A stretch of 64,000 nucleotides of DNA from NCBI GenBank assembly GCA_964423675.1, contig CAYRFP010000004.1:5521-69520 (forward strand), given 5' to 3'. The stretch comes from RUG563 sp964423675. GTDB taxonomy: Bacteria; Bacillota; Clostridia; Christensenellales; Aristaeellaceae. Shown here one piece after another: positions 43,931 through 52,949 of the stretch; the first letter of the stretch is position 1; every line of letters starts with the position of its first letter. A program made the translations under genes and the position numbers. Below the pieces are notes generated by a model. That model searched no databases. It saw only the letters and a list, made by a program, of their open reading frames with translations, and was not told the origin of the DNA.

Positions 43931-44688
43931 GCGAAAACGGTTTGATTCGGGTTTTGATCGCGGATGATGATGCGGGGATGCGGCTGGTGCTGCGCAAGAA
44001 GATTGCGGCAACGGAAGGCTTCCAGGTGGTTGGCGAAGCGGCCAATGGCCAGGAGGCGATGGAGATCTATGACCGGACGCATCCGCAGGTGATTTTTCTG
44101 GATGTAGATATGCCGGGAAAAACGGGCGTGGAATGTGCCCGGCTGATTCAGGATCAGAATCCGGCGGCGGTGCTGATTTTTGCTACAGGGCATGAGGAAT
44201 ATCGTAGCGAAGCGTTCGAAGTATACGCCTTTGATTATCTGGTGAAGCCGTTCAAGCTGGCACGGATGGAGCAAACTTTGGCCCGGATTCTGACCCGGCT
44301 GCGGCGGGAACCGGCGGAAGCATTGCCGGCGCCCCGGCGCGCGGAACCCCGGAATATATCCGGGCGGCTCATGTTGCGTCATCGGGACGGGGTAACGTTT
44401 CTGGATCTGATGGATATTTTGTTGGTGCAGCGAGAGGATCGCGCTACGGTGATCTATACAAAAAACGATGGGCGATATGTGCTGCCGGAAAGCCTCAGCG
44501 AAACCGAAGCACGGCTGGATCCAGAACTGTTTTTCCGTTGTCATAAAAGCTATATCATCAATCTTCGCCATATTCGCAATATCACGCCTTACGGTCGCTG
44601 GACTTATGTGGTGCAGCTGGATGGAACTGACCGAGATGCGCTCATTACCCATGAGAAATATGAGGAACTGGAAAAACGGTTTGGCTAA
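43927..44688 (+). CDS. LytTR-family response regulator (orphan)
   Basis: This 253-residue protein has a receiver domain (residues 5-120) with acidic pocket DDD and phospho-acceptor Asp in VIFLDVDMPGKTG, and switch Lys in YLVKPF. The LytTR DNA-binding domain (150-250) ends with FFRCHKSYIINLRHI. No histidine kinase of the LytS type is nearby. It overlaps the preceding CH-motif membrane protein (ATGA) and may take its signal from it or from a distant kinase. LytTR regulators often control autolysis or secretion genes. Confidence 0.9.
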   Translation: MSENGLIRVLIADDDAGMRLVLRKKIAATEGFQVVGEAANGQEAMEIYDRTHPQVIFLDVDMPGKTGVECARLIQDQNPAAVLIFATGHEEYRSEAFEVYAFDYLVKPFKLARMEQTLARILTRLRREPAEALPAPRRAEPRNISGRLMLRHRDGVTFLDLMDILLVQREDRATVIYTKNDGRYVLPESLSETEARLDPELFFRCHKSYIINLRHIRNITPYGRWTYVVQLDGTDRDALITHEKYEELEKRFG

Positions 44689-44701
44689 GGCGAATAATAG
44701 A

Positions 44702-44738
44702 AATCGGACGGTTCATTTCGGAAAGCCGTCCGATTTGT
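44702..44738 (+). terminator. Terminator after the LytTR gene
   Basis: AATCGGACGG (44702-44711) pairs with CCGTCCGATT (44725-44734), followed by TGTTTA. Confidence 0.8.
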
Positions 44739-44776
44739 TTATGCAAGGTCTTTGCAAGCATTGGCTTTAAACAAAG

Positions 44777-44802
44777 AAGGGCTATGAAAATAGCCCTTTT
44801 TT
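44777..44802 (+). terminator. Second terminator between convergent genes
   Basis: AGGGCTA and TAGCCCT form a stem with loop TGAAAA, followed by six T residues on the plus strand. On the minus strand the A-rich left side can give a T-run for the ABC-2 permease gene. Confidence 0.75.
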
Positions 44803-44834
44803 GCTTGCTGGAGGGGATTTTTGTTCGTGTTCGA

Positions 44835-46490
44835 TCATCCCTGACAGTATTTCGCATCCGCCGTGCGCAGGAGCATTTCCCGCGCCAGCAGCGAGAATAG
44901 CAGGAGCATGGCAATCAGCAGGCCGCTGAAGGAAAGCATTCCCAGCCCTAGCCGCAGCAGCAGGAAGCCGAACGCCCCCAGAGCAATCAGCGTCCCCCAG
45001 CTGATCAGCAGGCCAACGAGGCTGCCGCTTTTCTGCTTAATGGCCTCTGTTTCCGTCAACCAGTCCAGCTTGGGATTCCGAATATCGCAGATCAGCGACA
45101 GGGCGCAGCAAAGATACGTATACAGCAGACAGAGGATAACCGCCAGCCCTGCATGCAATGCAAGGTCGGGCATGATGATGGTCAGCGTAAATCCGGCCAG
45201 CAGACAGCCCAGAGCGGAGAGAGAAAAGCCCATGGCCATTTTGGCGCGAACGATGGTGCGGGCAGGAAGGGGCAGGGAGGTTATGGCGCTGTGTCCTGCG
45301 CCTTCCCGGGTGACAGCCGTGGAGAGGGCAGGATTGATTCCCGCCATCAAAGCGATGAGTGCGGCAAGAATCGCCACGATAACGCCGCCGTTCAGAGAAT
45401 CCAGCAGGGGCTGAAGGGATTCATTGCCATCCAGATTGTTTTTCAGGGAGAGAAACATAACAGCGATCATCATCACTGGCAGCAGGACTGTGGGCAGGGA
45501 ATTGGTGGCATAAGCGGGTGTGCGCAACAGGCGCTTGTATTCCAGCCGAAAACATGCGAGAAAAGGGGAGTTGGCGCGAAGAGAAGCGGTGTGTTCCCGC
45601 CGTTTTCTGGGAGCGCTGGATGTTTCGCTTTGCAAAAGTGACAGCTTCTGATAGACACCGCCCAGAACGCTCAGTGCCAGGGCAACCGCGCCGCAGCAGA
45701 GAAGCAGGAACAGCAGCAGTTGCCCCCAATCCCCGCAAAGGCCATTGGCTGCCCAGGCGGCGGGCGGGAAGGCCCGGGTTAATAGCGCAATCCGGGCGCT
45801 GTTTTGCGTGAGAAAATCGGTGAGGAATTCCTCGGATGCATCCGGCATCATCGAGCCCATGCGCATGCAAAAGAACATATACAGTGCCAGAAACGCCACA
45901 CCGGTGATCGTCGCTATGGTTTCCCGGCGCTTCCAAAGCGCGGAGAACCGAATGAGCACCGTGGATAAAAACGCCACAAGAACCAGCGGAAGCACGGGTG
46001 TGCCGAGAAGCACCAGCAAAAGCCGCAGGAAAAAGGCCGGATTCTGCGCTGTCCGAATGCCATAGAGCAGTCCAGCGGGGAAAAGGAACAGCGCGCTGCC
46101 TGCCAGTTCGCTGAGCCAGGCATCGGTTAGCTTGGCGGTCAGGAGCCATCGGGGACTGACGGGCAGCGAAGCCATGAACGCTGCGTCCCGGGAAAAATAA
46201 AGTGTGCTCATGACAAAAAAGAAGGAAAGAATCAGAGTACTGATCATAGCGCCCATCACAGCCAGATCTAGCAAAAACTCCTCCATGCCACTCTGAATTA
46301 GCACGGAAAGAATGGCATTTTCCACGTAAAACAGAAATTCGCCTAAATACACAAACAACACAGCGTAGCCAATCAGCTTTGTCAGCGTTTTCTTTTTGTT
46401 TTCCCGTAGGTTACGCTTCAGATTGGCAGGTTTCAGATCCGCCCAGCGTGATAAAAGCTGCAATCGCAGCAAAGCGAAAAAGGTTTTCAT
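44835..46490 (-). CDS. ABC-2 type exporter permease
   Basis: This 551-residue protein has about twelve membrane helices in two groups and a DAAFMASLPVSPRWLLTAKL segment that occurs in large ABC-2 permeases of Bacillota. It pairs with the ATPase gene just upstream, overlapping it by 4 bases (ATGA), with GGAGGA inside the end of the ATPase gene as ribosome binding site. The transported compound is unknown; relatives are placed with drug, lipid or peptide export. Confidence 0.82.
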   Translation of the reverse strand: MKTFFALLRLQLLSRWADLKPANLKRNLRENKKKTLTKLIGYAVLFVYLGEFLFYVENAILSVLIQSGMEEFLLDLAVMGAMISTLILSFFFVMSTLYFSRDAAFMASLPVSPRWLLTAKLTDAWLSELAGSALFLFPAGLLYGIRTAQNPAFFLRLLLVLLGTPVLPLVLVAFLSTVLIRFSALWKRRETIATITGVAFLALYMFFCMRMGSMMPDASEEFLTDFLTQNSARIALLTRAFPPAAWAANGLCGDWGQLLLFLLLCCGAVALALSVLGGVYQKLSLLQSETSSAPRKRREHTASLRANSPFLACFRLEYKRLLRTPAYATNSLPTVLLPVMMIAVMFLSLKNNLDGNESLQPLLDSLNGGVIVAILAALIALMAGINPALSTAVTREGAGHSAITSLPLPARTIVRAKMAMGFSLSALGCLLAGFTLTIIMPDLALHAGLAVILCLLYTYLCCALSLICDIRNPKLDWLTETEAIKQKSGSLVGLLISWGTLIALGAFGFLLLRLGLGMLSFSGLLIAMLLLFSLLAREMLLRTADAKYCQG

Positions 46491-47218
46491 TGCGCGTCCT
46501 CCTCCGTCAGCTCCAAGAACAATTGCTCAAGGCTGGCAGCACCTTCTGAGGAACGCAGCTGTGCAAGGGTTCCTTCTGCCAGCAGCTTGCCTCGGGAGAT
46601 TACGCCGATGCGCGTACACAGCTTCTCCGCCACTTCCAGCACATGGGTGGAGAAAAACACAGTGTTTCCTGCCTGACAATGGCGCTGCATTTCCGCCTTC
46701 AGCAAATGCGCAGCGCGGGGATCCAGGCCGCTGAGCGGCTCGTCCAGAATCCAGACTGGGGGCTGATGAATCAGCGCGCCGATTACCACCAGCTTTTGCT
46801 TCATGCCTTTGGAATAGGAGCGAATCTGGCTGTGGATGGCGTCTTCCAGTTCAAAGAGAGAAAGATATTTTTCAATGTGATTTTTTCGCTGTGCCACGCT
46901 GACCTGATAAACATCCGCCATGAAATTGAGGTATTCCATGCCGGTCAACCGGTCGTACAGGTCGTTGCCATCGGGAACAAAGCCAATCAGCTGCTGAGCA
47001 GCCAGCCGATCCCGGGTCATGTCATGGCCTGCCATGAATACGTTGCCGCTATCCGGCCGCAGAATGCCGGTCATAAGTTTAATGGCAGTGGTTTTTCCGG
47101 CTCCATTAGGCCCGATAAAACCAAACAGTTCCCCGCCCTGCACATGGAGCGTTACGTCATCCACGGCTTTTATGCTGTTTTTGGCATAGGATTTGGTAAC
47201 ATGTTTTAAATCAATCAT
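46487..47218 (-). CDS. ABC exporter ATPase
   Basis: This 243-residue ATPase has Walker A GPNGAGKTTAIKLMTG, signature YSKGMKQKL, Walker B WILDEPLSGLDP and H-loop FFSTHVLEVAEKLC. The YSKGMKQ signature is typical of CcmA/YbhF-like ATPases that drive ABC-2 exporters. It precedes and overlaps the permease gene. The start at 47218 follows AAAGGGG. Confidence 0.92.
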   Translation of the reverse strand: MIDLKHVTKSYAKNSIKAVDDVTLHVQGGELFGFIGPNGAGKTTAIKLMTGILRPDSGNVFMAGHDMTRDRLAAQQLIGFVPDGNDLYDRLTGMEYLNFMADVYQVSVAQRKNHIEKYLSLFELEDAIHSQIRSYSKGMKQKLVVIGALIHQPPVWILDEPLSGLDPRAAHLLKAEMQRHCQAGNTVFFSTHVLEVAEKLCTRIGVISRGKLLAEGTLAQLRSSEGAASLEQLFLELTEEDAQ

Positions 47219-47255
47219 AAAAAGCAGCCCCTTTCATGCTTTCTTTTACATCCAC

Positions 47256-47284
47256 ATTATACCAGCACGAAAAAGAGACTGCAA
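47256..47284 (-). promoter_or_regulatory. Promoter of the ABC-2 exporter operon
   Basis: On the minus strand TTGCAG (47279-47284), 17 bases and TATAAT (47256-47261), 38 bases before the ATPase start. Confidence 0.78.
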
Positions 47285-47350
47285 TATATGGTGAACAAAA
47301 AATACATTTTTCTGGTTTAACACTGCGTTTGATGGTCCCAAATGACGTAC

Positions 47351-48682
47351 TTAGCGCCGTAGCCCTTTGGGATAATGGTTTTTCATCATGCCATCTGACG
47401 CCTTGATCCAGCCCAGCTGCAAGCCGTTTAAAGTGGGAATGGCCCAGCCACGCAACGTATCTGGCGCAGGCAACGGCAAGCCGGATTGATAAGCACGGGC
47501 AGCAGCTTTATCCACCGGCTCTGTTCGCAGGCCCTGCAAAGCCAGCGCCAGTGCATGATCAGGCAGAAAAAGCTTTCCCTTTATTTCTCCAAGCTGCAGA
47601 CCAGCCCGCAGTACCTTTACGCCCTGGAGCGGCGGCGCATCAGCAGGCAAAACGGAAAGCCGACCGGCAAAGAGGGCGTTCGGCTGTGGGGGATCGGCAA
47701 ATTGTTCTCGCAGGAAGGCATGGGCCAGCATCTGCTGTTCTTTAGTGGGTGCGGGAATCGCGGATGTCTCCTGCCGTTTTTTTCGGGAAATAAGGGACAC
47801 GCTGGCATCGTCTCCTTTAGCCAGGAGTGCCACGAAATGCCCTTCGCCTTGAATCACATGGGGCCATAGATGCAGCATGCCATCGCTTTCCGGAAGCCCT
47901 GGCAACGCAAAAGGGCGCAGCGAAAAATCAGGGTTTTCTGATAAAAACTGCTGGATAACGCCTTCATTTTCTGTAGGATTAAAGGTGCAGGTGCTATACG
48001 CCAGGTACCCGCCAGGCCGCAGCATCCGGGCGGCATGGGTCAGGATTTGCAGCTGACGCTTGGCACAGCCGGCGGGGGAGGCTTCGTTCCACTCTAGCCG
48101 TGTTTCCGGATGGCGGCGAAACATGCCCTCTCCAGAGCAGGGGGCATCCACCAGCACCCTGTCAAAAAAATGTGGCCAGCGCGGGCTCAAATCCTCCGGC
48201 ATAGCGCTGATTACGATAGCGTTGGTGATGCCCATTCGTTCCACGTTTCGGGAGAGAATCTGGGCGCGGTTGCTCACGGGTTCATTGCAAACGATGAGTC
48301 CCTGACCCTGCAAATATGCCGCCAGTTGGGTGCTTTTTCCCCCGGGAGCAGCGCATAGATCCAGCACCTTTTCGCCTGGCAGGGGATGCAGCACGGCGGC
48401 AGGAACCATGGCGCTTGGCTCTTGCAGATAATAGGCTCCCGCTTCATGAGCCGGCAGCGCGCCGGCAGCGGAATCAAGGGGCAGATAAAAGCCGTTATCT
48501 GCCCAGGGGATGGGGGAGAGCGCATCGGATAGAGCGGAAATACCGGGACGCATGCGAATGCCACGGGTGGGCGGGCAATCGAAGCTATGCAAAAAATCGG
48601 GCAGTGCAGCACCCAAAAGGGGCCGCAGCTGCTCGATCCAGCCTTGAGGAAAAGCGATAGATGCTTCCATTTGCTTGTTCAT
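47351..48682 (-). CDS. RNA m5C methyltransferase, NOL1/NOP2/sun (RsmF-like)
   Basis: This 443-residue SAM-dependent enzyme methylates cytosine in RNA, in this family usually 16S rRNA. It has LDLCAAPGGKSTQLA (SAM binding), VDAPCSGEGMFRRHP and AYSTCTFNPTENEGV; the two Cys in these last motifs are the release and catalytic cysteines. A C-terminal PUA-like region (ending WIKASDGMMKNHYPKGLRR) distinguishes RsmF from RsmB. Its start overlaps the stop of the upstream gene (ATGA), making it the last gene of the cdaA operon. Confidence 0.9.
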   Translation of the reverse strand: MNKQMEASIAFPQGWIEQLRPLLGAALPDFLHSFDCPPTRGIRMRPGISALSDALSPIPWADNGFYLPLDSAAGALPAHEAGAYYLQEPSAMVPAAVLHPLPGEKVLDLCAAPGGKSTQLAAYLQGQGLIVCNEPVSNRAQILSRNVERMGITNAIVISAMPEDLSPRWPHFFDRVLVDAPCSGEGMFRRHPETRLEWNEASPAGCAKRQLQILTHAARMLRPGGYLAYSTCTFNPTENEGVIQQFLSENPDFSLRPFALPGLPESDGMLHLWPHVIQGEGHFVALLAKGDDASVSLISRKKRQETSAIPAPTKEQQMLAHAFLREQFADPPQPNALFAGRLSVLPADAPPLQGVKVLRAGLQLGEIKGKLFLPDHALALALQGLRTEPVDKAAARAYQSGLPLPAPDTLRGWAIPTLNGLQLGWIKASDGMMKNHYPKGLRR

Positions 48683-49482
48683 CCATTCTTCTGATTCGGC
48701 CGCTGCCAGGAAGCGGCTGATGATGAGAATTTACGGTTCGGATAGACCGGCTCATGAAATGCCTGCTGCCGGTCTACCACCGGAGGAAAGCCGTCCAGCA
48801 TGCCTTCGTCATCCTGTTCCTGCGCAGACAGATGCTCATGCAACGAAAAATGCCGTTTTCCTTGCGAGACATTGCGATTGCGGCGGGGATTGCGCTGCGC
48901 CGCGCTGTCGGCAGACGAGGAAAACTGGGACTGCGGCTGTATCTGCGGGGGCAGGTAATCTACAGATTCCTGCTGCTCCGGCGGCTCGGGAATAGGAGAG
49001 GCCCACTCCTGCTGCGAAGGATAATATGATTCGTTTGGCGGATCTTCCTGGGTGTAGGGCGGGAAGAAGCTTTCATCCACTGTGGGGTGGCTAAGCGCTT
49101 CCCGCTGTTCCCAAAGCGCCTGATCATCCCAATCCGCCTCTGCGGCGGGGGCGGGAAGATCGGTCATATCCAGTTCAATGCCGCCCTGATAGCCCCGGGT
49201 AAACCGCCAATCTGCCTCCGCCTGCTTTCGTGCGGAACGAGAGAACAGATGGCGCAGCTTGGTGTTCCAGACCAGATAGGGCCGCCAGCGGATGAGCCAG
49301 ATCAGGAAATCGGCCAACGTGCCGCACAGGCAAAGAACCGCTACCAGCGGCAGCCAATGATCTCCCAGCCAGCTGAAAAAGCCGCTGAGTTTACCCGCTG
49401 CCAAGGCAGACCATACACTCTCGATTGCCGAGCGAACGCCGCTGAACAGCACGGAAAAAAGCGCATTGGCAAAGGCGTTCAT
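48679..49482 (-). CDS. Membrane protein with disordered C-terminal part, unknown function
   Basis: This 267-residue protein has an amphipathic N-terminal region, a membrane helix at about 44-66 (LPLVAVLCLCGTLADFLIWLI), a basic juxtamembrane stretch (RWRPYLVWNTKLRHLFSR), and a long Pro/Gln/Ser-rich tail of about 170 residues without clear structure. It lies between cdaR and the methyltransferase gene, overlapping both by 4 bases. That position is taken by glmM in many Bacillota. I know no function for it; tight coupling suggests a cell-envelope role. Confidence 0.7.
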   Translation of the reverse strand: MNAFANALFSVLFSGVRSAIESVWSALAAGKLSGFFSWLGDHWLPLVAVLCLCGTLADFLIWLIRWRPYLVWNTKLRHLFSRSARKQAEADWRFTRGYQGGIELDMTDLPAPAAEADWDDQALWEQREALSHPTVDESFFPPYTQEDPPNESYYPSQQEWASPIPEPPEQQESVDYLPPQIQPQSQFSSSADSAAQRNPRRNRNVSQGKRHFSLHEHLSAQEQDDEGMLDGFPPVVDRQQAFHEPVYPNRKFSSSAASWQRPNQKNG

Positions 49483-50570
49483 TCTTCCGCTCCGTCTTCT
49501 GCGATGGGCGCAATGGAAACGGTGACATACGCCTGATTATCGCTCAGATTTACAATGCCGCCCGGACGACTGATGGTGATCAGCTTGGTCACATCCTGGC
49601 TTTCACCATTAAGACGCACCTGAGAAACCAAATAGAGTAGCTTGTTTCCGTTTTCATAGTCGCTTAGATCAGTGGCAGCCACGGTGACATATTCAGGCTC
49701 CACGGTTATGCTGGTGATTTCATAGCCCTCAGCCGGTTCGCCAACCACCAGATCCTTCTGGTTAATGGCCATTTTCGTAGTGGGATAGAAGGTCTGATCT
49801 ACGATAATATCCCGCAGCACAACAGACTGGCTGGTAACGGTGAGATTGGTTGCATCTACGGGGTTTCCCAGCCGATCCTCAAAAGAGAAGGACACGCTGG
49901 TGCGCATCGTGCCAGCATCTGCGGGAAGCGAGTTCAGATCATACTGCGCTACGCATCTTGCTACAGAATCCACGATCGAACGCGGGCCGCTGATATTGAC
50001 AAAGGAGGGATCGCAGCTGGGGGATTCAGCATACAGCCCTTCGCTCACTTCGCCCACGGTGTTAATCTGTACGGGAATGCGGGTACGAGTGGAGTATTCT
50101 TCCACCTGCACGGTGATATACTGAGTGGAGATGTCGGTTACATTGCCATACAGCGTGGTATTAGAGGAAGACGCGGTAAGCTTTACGGTTTGTTCGCCGG
50201 TGCCATTGATTTGGGAAAGATCTGCCCGGACGGTATAGCGGTTTGATGTGGCATTGCTGTAATTACGCTGGGGAACCTGCACCTTGATTTGAACCGGCGC
50301 AAGATTGTTCAGATCCGAAACAACGATATAGCCGTTTTGCTGCAAAAGCGAAGCGTTGGACACGGTGACTTTCACATCTGAAAATACCTTTTCCCGCAGC
50401 AGGGTGCTATCCTGGGAAATCAGGCCGCCCCATAGGCAAATGGCCAGCACCAGGCTGGTCACCTTCCATCCCCAGTTATGCAGAAGCTGCTTGCCAATTC
50501 GGCTGAGAATTTTTTTGGCAAGCGACTTATTGGCCGCCTCCGGCGCTTTATTCGCGTCAGGCTTCATCAT
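49479..50570 (-). CDS. cdaR: YbbR-domain regulator of diadenylate cyclase
   Basis: This 363-residue protein has a cytoplasmic start, one membrane helix (about 35-52, WGWKVTSLVLAICLWGGL) and extracellular YbbR repeats, seen as recurring VxVSNASL, VTVSNxx and VTVAATDLS strands. CdaR binds CdaA and modulates c-di-AMP synthesis. The start follows AAAGGAGG and overlaps the end of cdaA by 14 bases. Confidence 0.92.
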   Translation of the reverse strand: MMKPDANKAPEAANKSLAKKILSRIGKQLLHNWGWKVTSLVLAICLWGGLISQDSTLLREKVFSDVKVTVSNASLLQQNGYIVVSDLNNLAPVQIKVQVPQRNYSNATSNRYTVRADLSQINGTGEQTVKLTASSSNTTLYGNVTDISTQYITVQVEEYSTRTRIPVQINTVGEVSEGLYAESPSCDPSFVNISGPRSIVDSVARCVAQYDLNSLPADAGTMRTSVSFSFEDRLGNPVDATNLTVTSQSVVLRDIIVDQTFYPTTKMAINQKDLVVGEPAEGYEITSITVEPEYVTVAATDLSDYENGNKLLYLVSQVRLNGESQDVTKLITISRPGGIVNLSDNQAYVTVSIAPIAEDGAEE

Positions 50571-51417
50571 GGCTGGAGCCTCCTTTCCGGGCGAGCTGCT
50601 TATGGACGAACTGCCAAAGGCGCGTATGCTCCTGGTGATACATGCCCCGCAGGATTTTTCGCAGAGCCTCGGCGTCCAGATGACGGGTCAACTTGCCGCC
50701 CCGCGCCATGCTGATGATACCGGTTTCTTCGCTGACGATCAGCACCGTGGCATCCGTGCTTTCGCTGATGCCCAGACCGGCCCGGTGGCGCGTACCCAAA
50801 TCTCGGGAGATGGTGCTGGATTCGCTGAGGGAAAGCACACAGGCGGCGGAGACGATCCGCTCACCGCGGATGATCACAGCGCCGTCATGCAGAGGAGTAT
50901 TGGGCTCGAAAATGTTTTCCAGCAGGGGCGCGGAAATGCGGGAATCTATAGCCGTGCCGGTTTCGGTCACGTCCTTGAGCCCCGTGCGCTGTTCAAATAC
51001 GATCAGCGCGCCTACCCGCCGCTTAGACAGGCGCAGCAAACACTGGGTGACTTCATCCACCACCCGTTCGCTTTCGTCCCAGTCCGCAGGACGATCCAGC
51101 TTCGCGCCCCGGCCAATCTGTTCCAGCGCGCGACGCAATTCCGGATGGAAAAGAATCAACAGCGCGATCACACCGTTGTTCAAAATGCTGCGCAACAGCC
51201 AGTTCAGCGCCGTCAGGCCGATCAGTTCGCTTAAATAGCTGGCCACGATAATCATGGCCAGGCCTTTGAGCACCTGCATGGCCCGCGTCTGCTGCGTTAA
51301 AAGCACCAATTGGTAAATGAGAAAGGCAATGATAGCGATATCGATATAATCCACCAAGGTGGGGCGATGGATTAAATTCCAAAAAAAGATCTGCGCCTGA
51401 TCCCAAAAAGCCGTCAA
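50557..51417 (-). CDS. cdaA: Diadenylate cyclase CdaA
   Basis: This 286-residue membrane enzyme makes cyclic di-AMP from two ATP. Three N-terminal helices (22-42, 50-66, 70-90) precede the DAC domain with the catalytic motifs DGA (178-180) and RHR (210-212). c-di-AMP controls potassium and osmotic balance. The start appears to be TTG at 51417, with AGGGTGG 6 bases upstream, a weak codon that could keep expression low. It is first in an operon with cdaR, a membrane protein and the RsmF-like gene. Confidence 0.93.
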   Translation of the reverse strand: MTAFWDQAQIFFWNLIHRPTLVDYIDIAIIAFLIYQLVLLTQQTRAMQVLKGLAMIIVASYLSELIGLTALNWLLRSILNNGVIALLILFHPELRRALEQIGRGAKLDRPADWDESERVVDEVTQCLLRLSKRRVGALIVFEQRTGLKDVTETGTAIDSRISAPLLENIFEPNTPLHDGAVIIRGERIVSAACVLSLSESSTISRDLGTRHRAGLGISESTDATVLIVSEETGIISMARGGKLTRHLDAEALRKILRGMYHQEHTRLWQFVHKQLARKGGSSHDEA

Positions 51418-51457
51418 GCCGCACCACCCTCACTTTCGTACGGTTTTCAACAAGTTT

Positions 51458-51485
51458 ATTATACTACACTTTTCCACGACTTGAA
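51458..51485 (-). promoter_or_regulatory. Promoter of the cdaA operon
   Basis: On the minus strand TTCAAG (51480-51485), 16 bases and TATAAT (51458-51463), about 40 bases before the TTG start. Confidence 0.65.
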
Positions 51486-51573
51486 ATCCCCTGCGGCAAG
51501 TTTTTTTCATTTTCTTTACGCTTTTTTTACATTCCCATTTCGTCTGGGTTGATGCGTTTCCTCTGCCGCATGG

Positions 51574-51607
51574 AAAAAACGAAGCAACGGGGTGGATTTA
51601 TCCCGTT
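51574..51607 (-). terminator. Probable terminator of truA
   Basis: On the minus strand AACGGG (51602-51607) pairs with CCCGTT (51586-51591); a run of six T residues follows after five bases. It overlaps the last codon of truA. Confidence 0.45.
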
Positions 51608-52370
51608 ACTGGGGAATTTCCTGTTCAAAAGCGTATTCAACGCGAGTCAACTCCAACCCGGCGGCGGGAGCGGTGATTCCCAGATCCAGCCGACTATGAG
51701 ATTCCAGCGCAGCGGAAAGACAGCTTTCCGGCAGCTTGCCCTGGCCGATCCCAATCAGCGCGCCTGCGATAATGCGCACCATGTTATACAGGAATGCGTT
51801 TCCGTGTACCTGGATAACGATTTCCTCCCCATCTCGATGCACCGCCAAAAAGTCGATGGTGCGCACGGTGGTTTTTGCGCTACCCCCAGAAGCTGCAAAG
51901 GCGGCGAAATCGTGGGTGCCGATCAGCTGCTGCCCAGCCCGGTGCATTTTTTCTGCATTCAGCGGAACTGGCACATGGGCCGTGATATTCCGATAGATTG
52001 CGCTGGCATGGCGAGCGTTATGGATGCGATATGTATAAAGCTTTCCTGCTGCCTGGAAGCGGGCGTGGAAATCCGGCGCAACCTGCAGGGCCTCTGTCAC
52101 GCGGATGTCCGCAGGCAAATAACGATTCAGCACAAAGGGAAATTTCTCCGGGGGAATGGAGGAGACGGTATCAAAATGAGCGCGTTGTCCCAGCGCATGT
52201 ACCCCTGCATCCGTTCGGCTGGCGCCGGTTACGCGGATAAACGTGCCTACAGATGCTTGCAGCGCCTTTTCCAGTTCGCCTTGGATGCTGGGGCCATTGT
52301 CCTGAAACTGCCAGCCGCTGTAAGCCGTTCCGTCATAGGAGACAGTGAGCAGAATTCTTTTTGTTTCCAT
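51606..52370 (-). CDS. truA: tRNA pseudouridine(38-40) synthase TruA
   Basis: This 254-residue enzyme converts uridines 38-40 of the tRNA anticodon arm to pseudouridine. Catalytic Asp54 sits in TGASRTDAGVHALGQ, and further family motifs are KLYTYRI and NAFLYNMVRIIAGALIGIGQG. The frame is open further upstream, but the ATG at 52370 matches the usual TruA start (TKRILLTVSYDGTAYSGWQ) with AAGGAA upstream. Confidence 0.93.
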   Translation of the reverse strand: METKRILLTVSYDGTAYSGWQFQDNGPSIQGELEKALQASVGTFIRVTGASRTDAGVHALGQRAHFDTVSSIPPEKFPFVLNRYLPADIRVTEALQVAPDFHARFQAAGKLYTYRIHNARHASAIYRNITAHVPVPLNAEKMHRAGQQLIGTHDFAAFAASGGSAKTTVRTIDFLAVHRDGEEIVIQVHGNAFLYNMVRIIAGALIGIGQGKLPESCLSAALESHSRLDLGITAPAAGLELTRVEYAFEQEIPQ

Positions 52371-52701
52371 GATCCATAGCGTTCCTTTGTTCCTTACAAA
52401 TCCTGCGTTCGCCAAAGTGCATACGCTTATCTATTATATAGGAAAGAAGAAAAAACAGCAAGGGGAGAAGAGACGCTTTTAGCAGAACATTTTCAGGAAA
52501 AAAGCCTGAGCAGGATGTCAAAAAATGTTTTAAAAATACCATATCTTGTGGCTGTCACTTCATGTCGCTACAATATCGATGAATGACAGGTTTCGACAGA
52601 ATGCACTATGGAAAAGCTTTCTTCGACGGCGTATGCTATAAATGCGGTCGGCAAAACCGCGAAACGCTTGAAAAATGTAAAATACAGGAGGATCATATCG
52701 A
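52371..52701. other. Intergenic region between divergent truA and a small gene
   Basis: Besides the truA promoter, it holds A/T-rich sequence and a TATAAA at 52637-52642, a possible -10 box for the small gene at 52702 with no good -35. I see no other gene here. Confidence 0.5.
52433..52461 (-). promoter_or_regulatory. Promoter of truA
   Basis: On the minus strand TTGCTG (52456-52461), 17 bases and TATAAT (52433-52438), 63 bases before the start codon. Confidence 0.7.
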
Positions 52702-52875
52702 ATGAAGAAAAAGATCCTACGGCAGGAATACCGGCTGTTTCTGCTCCGGGCGCGGGCATGCAAGGCTTACGATGAAGGGAACACGGCGCTGGCACATCGG
52801 ATAAGCCGGGAAATCGATGATTATCAACAACGGCTATGGATCGCGCGAGAAAGGCGAATGCGGCTGGACGCCTGA
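52702..52875 (+). CDS. Small basic helical protein, unknown function
   Basis: This 57-residue reading frame starts with MKKKILRQEYRLFLLRARAC and ends RERRMRLDA. It is rich in Arg and Leu with an alternation that fits one or two amphipathic helices (AHRISREIDDYQQRLWIARE). AGGAGG lies 10 bases before the ATG, and a hairpin follows at 52884-52905. These support a real gene, though the size is small and no family is recognised. Confidence 0.6.
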   Translation: MKKKILRQEYRLFLLRARACKAYDEGNTALAHRISREIDDYQQRLWIARERRMRLDA

Positions 52876-52883
52876 ACGGGACT

Positions 52884-52905
52884 GCCCGGCAGCGTCCTGC
52901 TGGGC
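52884..52905 (+). terminator. Hairpin after the small gene
   Basis: GCCCGGCAG (52884-52892) pairs with CTGCTGGGC (52897-52905) with one G-U; a T-run appears only about 14 bases later. Confidence 0.5.
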
Positions 52906-52949
52906 CAATCGAAACCTGGTTTTTTTCTCTTTATGCGGCTCGATTGCAA

